Source: UBA8687 sp964564655 (GTDB lineage: Bacteria; Nitrospinota; Nitrospinia; Nitrospinales; VA-1). Taken from it: a DNA stretch of 12,433 nt. The notes under the pieces were generated by a model. The model did not search any database and was not told the DNA's origin. It saw only the letters and a program-made list of their open reading frames with translations. The position numbers and the translations under genes were made by a program. Positions 1-6,134 of this stretch are shown here, piece after piece (the first letter of the stretch is position 1; each line of letters starts with the position of its first letter). Location: NCBI GenBank assembly GCA_964564655.1, contig CAZMBO010000047.1:1-12433 (forward strand), read 5' to 3'.

Positions 1-593
1 TAGGGATAGCGGGATTTTTTCAGGAGAACTTTAAGTTCGTCCAGAGGAAGTCCAATGATATTGCTTTTAGAACCGGAAAAAGAACGAACCATAAAACTTC
101 CCTTGCCTTGAATAGCATATGCCCCGGCTTTGTCCATGGGCTCCCCTGTGGCAATGTAGTCTTTTATTTCTTGATCGGTCAAAGATTTGATTTTGACTTG
201 AGAGATTACGAATTTGTCGAGCGATTTTTCTGGGCCTACTACGCAAATTCCCGTTGCGACAAAGTGTTCTCTACCACTCAACCTTTTGAGGATTCGCTCA
301 GCGTCTTTTTCGTCTTCAGGTTTCTCAAATATTTCATGACCCAGTGTTACTAGAGTGTCAGCACCAATGACCCAACAGTCTGGGAAATTTGGAGCAATAG
401 ACTCGGCTTTTGCCCGCGCTAGATTTCGTGCATTTTCCTCAGGGCGCAATTTTGGGTCCAGTACTTCTTCGATTGAACTGGGTGCCACTTCAAATTGAGG
501 AAATATCTCCTTTAAAAGTTTCACGCGGCGGGGCGATTGTGAAGCTAGGACCAATTTTGGATTGTCATAATTCATAGACCCGTAAACATACAT
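1..593 (-). CDS. maf: Maf family nucleotide pyrophosphatase (3' end cut by window edge)
   Basis: Maf proteins hydrolyse nucleoside triphosphates, including non-canonical ones, to monophosphate and pyrophosphate in the cytoplasm. Counting from the ATG at 575, the sequence shows the N-terminal SQSPRR motif (residues 12-17), the GADT motif (71-74) and DKAGAYAIQGKG (148-159), followed by NIIGLPL. The DKAGAY-IQG form resembles the YhdE subgroup, which acts on dTTP/UTP, rather than YceF; this subgroup call is from family knowledge. About 191 residues are visible, close to full family length, so only a few C-terminal residues should be missing. Two in-frame ATGs are possible. I chose 593 because a GAGG lies 11 bases upstream (605-608). 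The ATG at 575 has no clear ribosome site but gives a length closer to the family norm. The frame has no stop inside the window. Confidence 0.93.
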   Translation of the reverse strand, partial: MYVYGSMNYDNPKLVLASQSPRRVKLLKEIFPQFEVAPSSIEEVLDPKLRPEENARNLARAKAESIAPNFPDCWVIGADTLVTLGHEIFEKPEDEKDAERILKRLSGREHFVATGICVVGPEKSLDKFVISQVKIKSLTDQEIKDYIATGEPMDKAGAYAIQGKGSFMVRSFSGSKSNIIGLPLDELKVLLKKSRYP

Positions 594-787
594 TAAGCCT
601 AGCCCCTCATCAAGTTTTACCAGTTATTTCTTACTTGGCAATCGCTGGAAGAGTCCATCGTGTTCTTAGCGAACAAAGAATTCAATTACTCATAGAGTTT
701 TTCCCAGTCGCCTTTGCTGCTAGCAGTGGAAATTAAGGTTTAAATCCTATATATTTACATCTTTCATTTTTTAATTTTGGGGGAAAC

Positions 788-1183
788 ATGGCGGGAGCGA
801 CCCATCAAATCCAGATACGCCATATTCTGGTAGACAAAAAAGAAGTGGCGGATCTATTAAAAGAAACAATAGAAGGTATACCCAAAGAAGCTGCACGGGT
901 TCAGATGTTGATGAAGTTGGCAGGGAAATACAGCATTTGTTCCTCCTCCAAAAATGATGGGGGAAGCCTGGGCTGGTTAGAGGTTGGTTGGAATAAGCAT
1001 GACCCACGGCAACCTCGCGGTGGCTTCAAGACATTGAGTAACGAAGAACTCAATGACTTTATAATGGATGGCGTTCAAGATATGTCGCTAAATAAGGGGC
1101 GGGTGTTTGGTCCTGTTGAAACGTATGAGGGATTTCACATCGCAATCATTTGTCAGGAAGTCAAACTGAATCGGATTCTTTAG
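788..1183 (+). CDS. Parvulin-type peptidyl-prolyl cis-trans isomerase, leaderless
   Basis: A 131-residue single-domain parvulin (PpiC/rotamase) that would isomerise X-Pro bonds in client proteins. Family landmarks are visible: RHILV at 11-15 (His12), LAGKYSICSSSK at 44-55 (Cys51), the GGSLGWLEVG turn at 58-67, and GPVETYEGFHIAII ending the domain (His117). There is no signal peptide or membrane segment, so it should act in the cytoplasm. Compared with the roughly 92-residue E. coli PpiC it carries extra residues near 31-40 and a longer, charged stretch near 70-100. A G-rich ribosome site (about 778-783) precedes the ATG by a few bases. Its last 23 bases overlap the end of the convergent radical SAM gene. 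The upstream 594-787 holds no gene; a weak -10-like TATATT at 750-755 is the only promoter hint. The fold call is firm; the client is unknown. Confidence 0.88.
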   Translation: MAGATHQIQIRHILVDKKEVADLLKETIEGIPKEAARVQMLMKLAGKYSICSSSKNDGGSLGWLEVGWNKHDPRQPRGGFKTLSNEELNDFIMDGVQDMSLNKGRVFGPVETYEGFHIAIICQEVKLNRIL

Positions 1184-2279
1184 TAGCGACAGTGAGCTGC
1201 TCCGCTTCTTCATCAATAAAGTTGTAGGCAAAGCATCCGCTTGTGCATCGAACCATATAATGAGGACAGGACCTGCAGGGTTCTTTAGCTTGGGTTTTAT
1301 CGAAAACCGTGGTCAAAAATTTGGAGCCCATTTTTGCCATAGCGATGGAGTTCACTTCCTTGAAATCCGAAACGTTGCCCAATTTTAAATTGTGGAATGG
1401 GAAACAGTTGAAACAATCCCCTTTTGAGTCGATATCCATCGGGCTGCCATCTGCACAGCCAAAATAATAATCGTTTTTCTTCCATTCCTCTGTCGGTGGC
1501 AATTGTTTATTACCATGAAAGAAAAACCGATCAGTGAGGGAAAACTGATCCTCTTCAATTTCATCCAAAAAACAAGGTGGGAAGGAACAGTCGAAGCGGA
1601 AACACATTTGCGGAAACCGTTCTAAAATTTTCAGCATTTGTCGGCCGACTTTCGGATAATCGCGAATCGGTAAATAAATATTTGCTTCGCCGCCGATAAT
1701 TGGAAACGCTGGACTGACTCGAATTTTATAAAGCTTGTCTTTTGGGAGCCCCACCTTTTGATAAATGGCGTCAATTTCTTCGCACTGCTTTTCCAAATCT
1801 TGATCTTTTGAATAAAGGTTGAGACTAAAGGTAACACTGTAACCGTTTGTGCGAAGCATTTTTTCCGCTACCTCTTTGCAACGCTCGTGATTTTTTTCGG
1901 AGATGTTCTCCAATGTTTGCCAATTTAAGAGAATAGCAAAGGTGACATTTTTATTTCTTGCTCCGCTGGGACCCGCAATTTCTAGCATTAAATCCAAAAC
2001 TTTATCTGGCATTAGGCCATTGGTAAAAACGCTGAGATGGGTGTAAGGCAGAATGTCATTGTATGTGTTTCGAAAAATATCATTAAACTTGGGGTGCAGG
2101 GTTGGCTCACCCCCCATGAAATTGATGATTGGCGTATTCTTGATTTTTGGAAGAAACTCGTTTTGAAAATAATCGAATTCCATAGACTTGCCCGGTGTTT
2201 TTACCGTCTCTTCCATGTATTCGTCTGCAAAACAGTAATTACAGGTTAGATTGCAGTAACTGTTCAATATAATATTCAA
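1161..2279 (-). CDS. Radical SAM/SPASM domain protein, TTG start
   Basis: A 372-residue radical SAM enzyme that should use a [4Fe-4S] cluster and S-adenosylmethionine to generate a radical. The cluster motif is CNLTCNYC (Cys9, 13, 16), unusually close to the N-terminus, and FMGGEPT (54-60) is the SAM-binding GGE motif. The C-terminal part fits a SPASM domain: Cys275-X11-Gly-X4-Cys292, then Cys335-X2-Cys338-X6-Cys345-X3-Cys349, which would hold auxiliary Fe-S clusters. The last cysteine of the classic seven-Cys pattern is not seen. Extra cysteines lie at 226, 231 and 236. SPASM enzymes often modify peptides or proteins, but some act on small molecules, and the substrate cannot be read here. 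The start is TTG at 2277-2279, supported by an AGGAGA six bases upstream; no ATG is available in the open frame. It lies 117 bases downstream of a small orphan gene on the same strand. Confidence 0.9.
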   Translation of the reverse strand: MNIILNSYCNLTCNYCFADEYMEETVKTPGKSMEFDYFQNEFLPKIKNTPIINFMGGEPTLHPKFNDIFRNTYNDILPYTHLSVFTNGLMPDKVLDLMLEIAGPSGARNKNVTFAILLNWQTLENISEKNHERCKEVAEKMLRTNGYSVTFSLNLYSKDQDLEKQCEEIDAIYQKVGLPKDKLYKIRVSPAFPIIGGEANIYLPIRDYPKVGRQMLKILERFPQMCFRFDCSFPPCFLDEIEEDQFSLTDRFFFHGNKQLPPTEEWKKNDYYFGCADGSPMDIDSKGDCFNCFPFHNLKLGNVSDFKEVNSIAMAKMGSKFLTTVFDKTQAKEPCRSCPHYMVRCTSGCFAYNFIDEEAEQLTVATKESDSV

Positions 2280-2285
2280 AATTAT

Positions 2286-2291
2286 TCTCCT
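2286..2291 (-). promoter_or_regulatory. Ribosome binding site fixing the TTG start of the radical SAM gene
   Basis: On the minus strand AGGAGA is followed by six bases and then TTG (2279-2277). The frame upstream closes at a TAA before any ATG, so this site decides the start and makes it a non-ATG initiation. Confidence 0.75.
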
Positions 2292-2396
2292 AAAACTTGT
2301 TTAAGAGTCAAAGCGCCCTTTAAGTCCCCATTAAGGGATTAATTTCTTGGTAAATTTGATCAATCTGTATGATACCACAGGGACTTATGATATTCC

Positions 2397-2675
2397 TTAG
2401 GGGTCAAATTTTTTCTTCCGCCGCAAAATTTGAGAGGTGCCTGCCTGTACTACTAACCCTAATTCACATGGATGGGTTCGGACTACATTGACAAAGGCCT
2501 GGATAGCGTTATCCTTAGCATCAGACTCGTCTTCTGCCTCACAAGCGAATTCCCAGGTAGACCTTAAAGTGGGGATTTTTTCCAATCCGTGTTCTTCCAA
2601 TCTACCAGTAACCTCGGTCAGCGAGTCCTCACTTATCCCTTTAAACTCTGCTGCGACAAGTACTTTATACTGCAA
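2397..2675 (-). CDS. Conserved-looking small hypothetical protein, 92 residues, TTG start
   Basis: I do not recognise the family. The protein is 92 residues, soluble and without a signal peptide. The order of segments suggests a compact alpha/beta fold: a strand (YKVLVAAEF, 3-11), a helix (DSLTEVTGRLEEHG), a central strand (TWEFACEAE, 40-48), a helix (DAKDNAIQAFVNVV) and a final strand (ELGLVVQAG). This resembles a ferredoxin-like beta-alpha-beta arrangement, but that is inference. The C-terminus is basic (RRKKK). A longer open frame reaches an ATG at 2729. I prefer the TTG at 2675 because AAGGAG lies eight bases upstream and the extra N-terminal residues look unstructured. The gene follows the BASS transporter on the same strand after a likely terminator, and precedes the radical SAM gene. 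Confidence 0.7.
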   Translation of the reverse strand: MQYKVLVAAEFKGISEDSLTEVTGRLEEHGLEKIPTLRSTWEFACEAEDESDAKDNAIQAFVNVVRTHPCELGLVVQAGTSQILRRKKKFDP

Positions 2676-2683
2676 GGGTCTTT

Positions 2684-2689
2684 CTCCTT
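2684..2689 (-). promoter_or_regulatory. Ribosome binding site supporting the TTG start at 2675
   Basis: The minus strand reads AAGGAG, then eight bases, then TTG CAG TAT. This near-perfect Shine-Dalgarno lies inside the longer open frame that begins at 2729, so it argues for the shorter 92-residue product. Confidence 0.7.
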
Positions 2690-2751
2690 TTTGAGATTTA
2701 AAATATTTGTAAAGCCTAGTGTATAACAAGCCGTCCAGAACTTGTAATGTT

Positions 2752-2785
2752 TTAAAACCAAGTCAGGACTTAAATTTCCTGACTT
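2752..2785 (-). terminator. Probable intrinsic terminator after the BASS gene
   Basis: A perfect 9-bp inverted repeat (AAGTCAGGA at 2760-2768 and TCCTGACTT at 2777-2785) encloses an 8-base loop. It begins four bases past the transporter stop codon. On the minus strand it is followed by GGTTTTAAAA and preceded by an A-run, which suits an intrinsic terminator. The T-tract is modest, so partial read-through into the 92-residue gene is possible. Confidence 0.55.
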
Positions 2786-2789
2786 ACAT

Positions 2790-3755
2790 TTATTTTTTTT
2801 GATCTCTGATTTGGCAGATACCGGCCGCGATGCTACCAAGAATGCAGTGTGTGAGAGCAGAGATAGCCCCAGGAACCGTTGCCAGTGCGTAATTTGAAAA
2901 GTTACTTCTTGCAAGTTCAGTAGCTAATCCTGAATTTTGCATGCCCACCTCGATGGAAATTGTTTGCGAATCTTTTTCTGATAATTTTAGTTTGCGTGAT
3001 AAAAAATACCCCAATAAGAATCCAAAAAAATGTAATAGCATAATGGCAGCAATTAAAGGGGCACCGATTTCAAGGATCGCATCTTTTTTTGCAGCAAGAA
3101 TGAAATTTACAATGAAAACGATGGAAAGTACGGCTAGAAAGGGTGTATAGGACTCGAATCGCTTTACCAATGGATTAAAATAATGGTTTAATAAAACTCC
3201 CACGACAATGGGTAAGATCACCACTTTAATTGTATTTATTAATAAGCCTAGAGTATCAACCTCAATGGTTAATCCTATCAGTTCCAGTGAGAGAGACTCG
3301 ATCCATAAGGTGGTTAGAAGCGGCGTGAAAATAACAGCCAGCAGGGTGGAGACAGTAGTCAAACATACCGAGAGTGCTACATGAGCTTTTGCAATAAAAC
3401 AAACCACATTCGAAGCGGTACCTCCGGGACAGCAGGCAACAAGGACGAGGCCAATTACGAAATCAATGGGTAAGTGAAAAAGTCGGGCCAGCACATACCC
3501 TAAATATGGCATGATGGTGTATTGCAGTCCGACACCCAGTAAGATTGATTTTGGAATTTTTAGGATATGGGAAAAATCTTCAATACTCAGAGTCAAACCC
3601 ATGCTCAACATAATGATGGCGAGAAAGTAGGGAATCCATGTCGGCTGAAACCAAGTAGCGGTCTCCGGTTTCCATAAAGCCAGGCCGGCACCTGTGAGCA
3701 CCCAGACAGGAAAAAGATTGGCGAGTGTTACAAAAATTTTTTCAAGGGAACTCAC
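2790..3755 (-). CDS. Bile acid:sodium symporter (BASS) family transporter, GTG start
   Basis: A 321-residue inner-membrane protein with about nine to ten hydrophobic segments, the usual size for bacterial BASS/ASBT-like sodium-coupled symporters. The two family signature regions are present: ACCPGGTASNV (107-117) in the first half and EVGMQNSGLA (269-278) in the second, which in solved ASBT homologues shape the sodium sites and crossover helices. Substrates in this family include bile acids, pantothenate, pyruvate and other organic anions, and the true one cannot be read here. The start is GTG at 3753-3755. It follows the stop of the upstream methyltransferase gene by 12 bases and has no strong ribosome site, which suggests translational coupling in a two-gene operon. 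A hairpin follows the stop directly. Confidence 0.9.
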   Translation of the reverse strand: MSSLEKIFVTLANLFPVWVLTGAGLALWKPETATWFQPTWIPYFLAIIMLSMGLTLSIEDFSHILKIPKSILLGVGLQYTIMPYLGYVLARLFHLPIDFVIGLVLVACCPGGTASNVVCFIAKAHVALSVCLTTVSTLLAVIFTPLLTTLWIESLSLELIGLTIEVDTLGLLINTIKVVILPIVVGVLLNHYFNPLVKRFESYTPFLAVLSIVFIVNFILAAKKDAILEIGAPLIAAIMLLHFFGFLLGYFLSRKLKLSEKDSQTISIEVGMQNSGLATELARSNFSNYALATVPGAISALTHCILGSIAAGICQIRDQKK

Positions 3756-3767
3756 AAAATAGAGGGG

Positions 3768-4403
3768 TCAGGGTTTCTGCGCAATGATACTGGAGTATGC
3801 TTCTCTTGCATCATCGTAGTCCTGATATCTGAGAACCCGCATTCCCTTGAAGATATCGAGCAGTTCGTTGGTATCAAGGGCCCATTTGGCATTGAACCTT
3901 CGATATTTCAAGTAGTCGATATTGTAAGTTTCAACTAGAACCATACCACCCGGTTTGAGCGCAGCATAAAATTTTTCATAAAGCCCTCGATCCATAAAAT
4001 AAGTACAAAGTATGAGGTCGTAGCTATTGGCTTCGAGTTCAATGTTTTCAAGATCAACGACTTTGGTTTTAATATTTACGTTATGTTTTGCAGCGAGCGC
4101 ATGCGCTTTTTCTAAACCTTTTTCTGAAATATCGAGCCCGGTTACATCGTAACCTTGTGTGGCAAGATAAACGCCATTCCTTCCTTCCCCCATTGCAACA
4201 TCAAGTGCTTTCCCCTTACGAAGGATTTCGATATTATTGACCAAGAATGGAATGGGTTTTTCTCCAAAGAGATAAATTTCTGTGTCATATTTTTCATTCC
4301 AACGGTCTTTATCCCTAGGTTTGGCGTAAGACAGTGATGTGGAATTGAAAACAAATAATATCGTTATAATTAGAAGCTGTAGAAATTGAATTTTGGGTTT
4401 CAT
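3768..4403 (-). CDS. Class I SAM-dependent methyltransferase with N-terminal signal peptide
   Basis: A 211-residue protein. Residues 1-27 form a signal peptide: basic start, hydrophobic core around 8-20, and a cleavage-like SYA before Lys28. The rest is a TehB-like class I methyltransferase: DRWNEKYD near 33-40, the SAM-binding motif I ALDVAMGEGRNG (66-77), the acidic GLDIS end of strand two (Asp91), VVDLEN (115-120) and LKPGG (149-153). The domain starts right after the leader, and no ATG, GTG or TTG within the leader would give a cytoplasmic form. Export is therefore predicted from the sequence, although SAM is normally cytoplasmic. The ATG follows an AAAGG ribosome site at 4412-4416. It is the first gene of the pair with the BASS transporter. 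Similarity to tellurite-resistance TehB is a fold match only. Confidence 0.85.
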   Translation of the reverse strand: MKPKIQFLQLLIITILFVFNSTSLSYAKPRDKDRWNEKYDTEIYLFGEKPIPFLVNNIEILRKGKALDVAMGEGRNGVYLATQGYDVTGLDISEKGLEKAHALAAKHNVNIKTKVVDLENIELEANSYDLILCTYFMDRGLYEKFYAALKPGGMVLVETYNIDYLKYRRFNAKWALDTNELLDIFKGMRVLRYQDYDDAREAYSSIIAQKP

Positions 4404-4430
4404 AGGAAAAACCTTTGGAATTATTACTTT

Positions 4431-4459
4431 ATTTTACCGAATCAGGTGTGTTGGTTCAA
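4431..4459 (-). promoter_or_regulatory. Candidate sigma70-type promoter for the methyltransferase/BASS pair
   Basis: On the minus strand TTGAAC (4/6 match to the -35 consensus) is separated by 17 bases from TAAAAT (5/6 match to the -10). It would start transcription about 20 bases before the methyltransferase ATG. Confidence 0.45.
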
Positions 4460-4472
4460 CCCGATTTCCTCG

Positions 4473-4501
4473 TTTACTTAGGTCGGGCAAGTAGGTAAAA
4501 T
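4473..4501 (+). promoter_or_regulatory. Candidate sigma70-type promoter for the DUF1566/cytochrome block
   Basis: TTTACT (4/6) lies 17 bases before TAAAAT (5/6) on the plus strand, about 55 bases before the DUF1566 start. It is back to back with the candidate minus-strand promoter. The spacer carries a short inverted repeat half-site (TCGGG, matching CCCGA at 4460-4464) that could bind a regulator, but this is weak. Confidence 0.4.
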
Positions 4502-4545
4502 TAAGGCTGATCATTAAATAAACTGCCAACCCAAATATTTTTCAT

Positions 4546-4549
4546 GGAG
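4546..4549 (+). promoter_or_regulatory. Ribosome binding site favouring the second ATG of the DUF1566 gene
   Basis: GGAG overlaps the first possible ATG (4544) and sits six bases before the second in-frame ATG at 4556. This spacing supports starting at 4556, which also places the basic start of the signal peptide at the N-terminus. Confidence 0.55.
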
Positions 4550-4555
4550 TGGGAA

Positions 4556-5086
4556 ATGCCTCGTGAATCAAAATGGATCGCGGGAACGATAATGTTCTTG
4601 CTGACGTTAATTTTTTCTTCTAATGCTTTTTCTTTGGGCCAAGGGGCACCGATTCAAGAATCTGTTGACAAACGGTTTGCAAGGTTTGGGAATGGCACTG
4701 TCCTCGATCGAAAAACAAATTTGTTATGGATGGCAAAAGATTATTGGCAATTAGAGTCTAAGTGGGTCAACTGGTATACGGCAAAAGAGTATGCAAAAAA
4801 GATGAATCATAAAAACTATGCTGGATACCAGGATTGGCGAATACCTACAGCAGAAGAAGCGTCAACTTTGTATGACCGGAGAAAGCGCAATACAGATAAA
4901 GATGGAGATAAAATTTTTATTGATAGCATGTTTCCAAAAGGATCAGGGTGGGGAACTTGGACCAGTGATGAAAAAAGAAACAAAGCAATCACGGTTTCAT
5001 ACAAAGACGAAGGTGGAAAAGCCTACCAAGATAAAATATCAGGTGTCGATGCATTCCTGAGGCTGGTGAGGAAGGCGATTCCCTAA
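4556..5086 (+). CDS. Exported DUF1566 (Lcl C-terminal-like) domain protein
   Basis: A 176-residue protein with a signal peptide (hydrophobic core about 8-25, cleavage near NAFS). The mature part matches the DUF1566 pattern: RFGNGTVLDRKTNLLWMAKD (43-62), a tryptophan-rich segment with WYTAKEYAKKMN, then YAGYQDWRIPTAEE (88-101) and GTWTSDE (133-139). The fold is related to C-type-lectin/formylglycine-enzyme-like proteins. Members are common as exported proteins, sometimes adhesins, and the biochemical role is generally unknown. There is no lipobox cysteine, so it is probably a soluble periplasmic or secreted protein. It lies 36 bases before a cytochrome c gene on the same strand and is likely the first gene of that transcript. 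An ATG 12 bases upstream (4544) is an alternative start. Confidence 0.82.
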   Translation: MPRESKWIAGTIMFLLTLIFSSNAFSLGQGAPIQESVDKRFARFGNGTVLDRKTNLLWMAKDYWQLESKWVNWYTAKEYAKKMNHKNYAGYQDWRIPTAEEASTLYDRRKRNTDKDGDKIFIDSMFPKGSGWGTWTSDEKRNKAITVSYKDEGGKAYQDKISGVDAFLRLVRKAIP

Positions 5087-5122
5087 TAAATAATCCTGAT
5101 TTTCTGATTTCCGTAAATTTCA

Positions 5123-5551
5123 ATGCGAAAAACCATTTTTTGGATGTGTCTTATTGGCCTTTTTCTACAATGGGATAACCTAGGCGCGTTCCATGGTGAT
5201 ATTTACCAACCCCGTGTGCCCATAGAGATTCTTGAAGAACTGCAGGACATAGATAACCCGTATCCTGTTACCCCTGAGAGAATCGAATTAGGAAAACAGA
5301 TATTTTATGGCAAAGGCCTTTGTGTAACTTGCCACAGTAAAAATGGAAAGGGTGTGGGACTGCCAGGCCATTCTCCAAGAGATTTTACTGATAAAAAATG
5401 GCAGGAAATCAGAACCGATGGAGAAATGATGTGGGTGCTAAGAAATGGTAGTCCTGGAACAGAAATGCCCGTCCGAGTAGGCAAGGTAATCAATGAAGAA
5501 GAAGGTTGGAGCGTGATTCATTTTATCCGAACTTTTAAGGATAAGGAATGA
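5123..5551 (+). CDS. Monoheme class I cytochrome c, exported
   Basis: A 142-residue protein with a signal peptide ending near GAF (residues 21-23). One haem site CVTCH (67-71) supplies the covalent thioethers and proximal His71. RNGSPGTEMP gives Met115 as the likely sixth ligand, followed by a C-terminal helix (VIHFIRTF). It should carry electrons in the periplasm. The stretch before the haem domain (RVPIEILEELQDIDNPYPVTPERIE split around 31-55) resembles the lead-in of small respiratory cytochromes, where xxGKxxF precedes the CXXCH. No strong ribosome site precedes the ATG at 5123. It shares the RNGSPGT-MP block with the next two genes, so the three are probably related by duplication. Its redox partner is not visible. 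Confidence 0.9.
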   Translation: MRKTIFWMCLIGLFLQWDNLGAFHGDIYQPRVPIEILEELQDIDNPYPVTPERIELGKQIFYGKGLCVTCHSKNGKGVGLPGHSPRDFTDKKWQEIRTDGEMMWVLRNGSPGTEMPVRVGKVINEEEGWSVIHFIRTFKDKE

Positions 5552-5579
5552 TCGAAAGTATTAAAGAAAAACTAAAAAA

Positions 5580-6134
5580 ATGAAATCGGAAAACCCTCAT
5601 TTAGCAAAGAGTCAATTTGCGTTCACCGTATTTTCGTTCCTAATGATTTTTGTTTTTGGTATGGTTTTTGACATTTGGGCCGGTCCCCCGTTGGGCCATG
5701 GAAGACGACATCCTTCCCGCGCTTTTCAAGGCCATCATGGTCAGGGTTTTCTGGGAAAAGGAATATGCCCACAAATTAGAACGACGGTGCAGGCACCAGA
5801 TAGTATATATAAAAAGAAGAATCCGCTTGAACAAACCCCTGATCTTCTTTATGCCGGCGAATCATTGTTTCAGATCGAAGTGCAGCCGACTGCATGTAAA
5901 ATCTGTCACGGTGTTACGGGGAACGGATTGGGAATTATGGCGCAAGGTATGAACCCTCCTCCAAGAAACTTCACATGCAGGGAAACTATGAAGTCTATTT
6001 CCGACGGTCAGTTATTCTGGATCATCCGTAATGGTTCCCCGGGTACAGGAATGCCTGCATTCAAAAACCTGAAGGATCGAGAAATCTGGCTGATCGTTCA
6101 TTATTTAAGAAAATTTTCTAAACCAAAACGCTAA
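5580..6134 (+). CDS. Monoheme cytochrome c, paralogue A of a tandem pair
   Basis: A 184-residue exported cytochrome. A hydrophobic leader covers about 12-34 (cleavage near WAG). A His/Gly-rich linker follows (GHGRRHPSR, GHHGQG; 39-55), which could be flexible or bind metal. The haem site is CKICH (106-110), and RNGSPGTGMP gives Met158 as sixth ligand. Two further cysteines stand in conserved blocks, GICPQ (Cys63) and PPPRNFTC (Cys133), and both are also present in the next gene. The stop codon TAA shares its last A with the next ATG (TAATG), so the two genes are translationally coupled. The ATG at 5580 follows an A-rich stretch without a clear ribosome site. Function as a periplasmic electron carrier is inferred. 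Confidence 0.9.
   Translation: MKSENPHLAKSQFAFTVFSFLMIFVFGMVFDIWAGPPLGHGRRHPSRAFQGHHGQGFLGKGICPQIRTTVQAPDSIYKKKNPLEQTPDLLYAGESLFQIEVQPTACKICHGVTGNGLGIMAQGMNPPPRNFTCRETMKSISDGQLFWIIRNGSPGTGMPAFKNLKDREIWLIVHYLRKFSKPKR

Noticed and set aside
108..353. Plus-strand open frame of 81 codons near the window start
   Set aside because: It lies antisense inside the Maf gene, whose motifs are clear, and its translation has no recognisable character.
717..726. Perfect palindrome CTGCTAGCAG upstream of the parvulin
   Set aside because: Ten-base palindromes occur by chance at this scale, and it is not placed at a recognisable promoter.
2316..2337. CCCTT-AA / TTAAGGG hairpin between the small orphan gene and the radical SAM gene
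   Set aside because: The stem needs a bulge and is not followed by a T-run on the transcribed strand, so I do not call it a terminator or riboswitch.
2397..2729. Longer form of the small orphan protein starting at the ATG at 2729
   Set aside because: A strong AAGGAG at the right distance supports the internal TTG at 2675, and the extra residues look unstructured. It stays possible but is less likely.
3768..4403. Naming the exported methyltransferase as tellurite resistance TehB
   Set aside because: The resemblance is to the general class I fold; there is no tellurite-related context, and a signal peptide is not a TehB feature.
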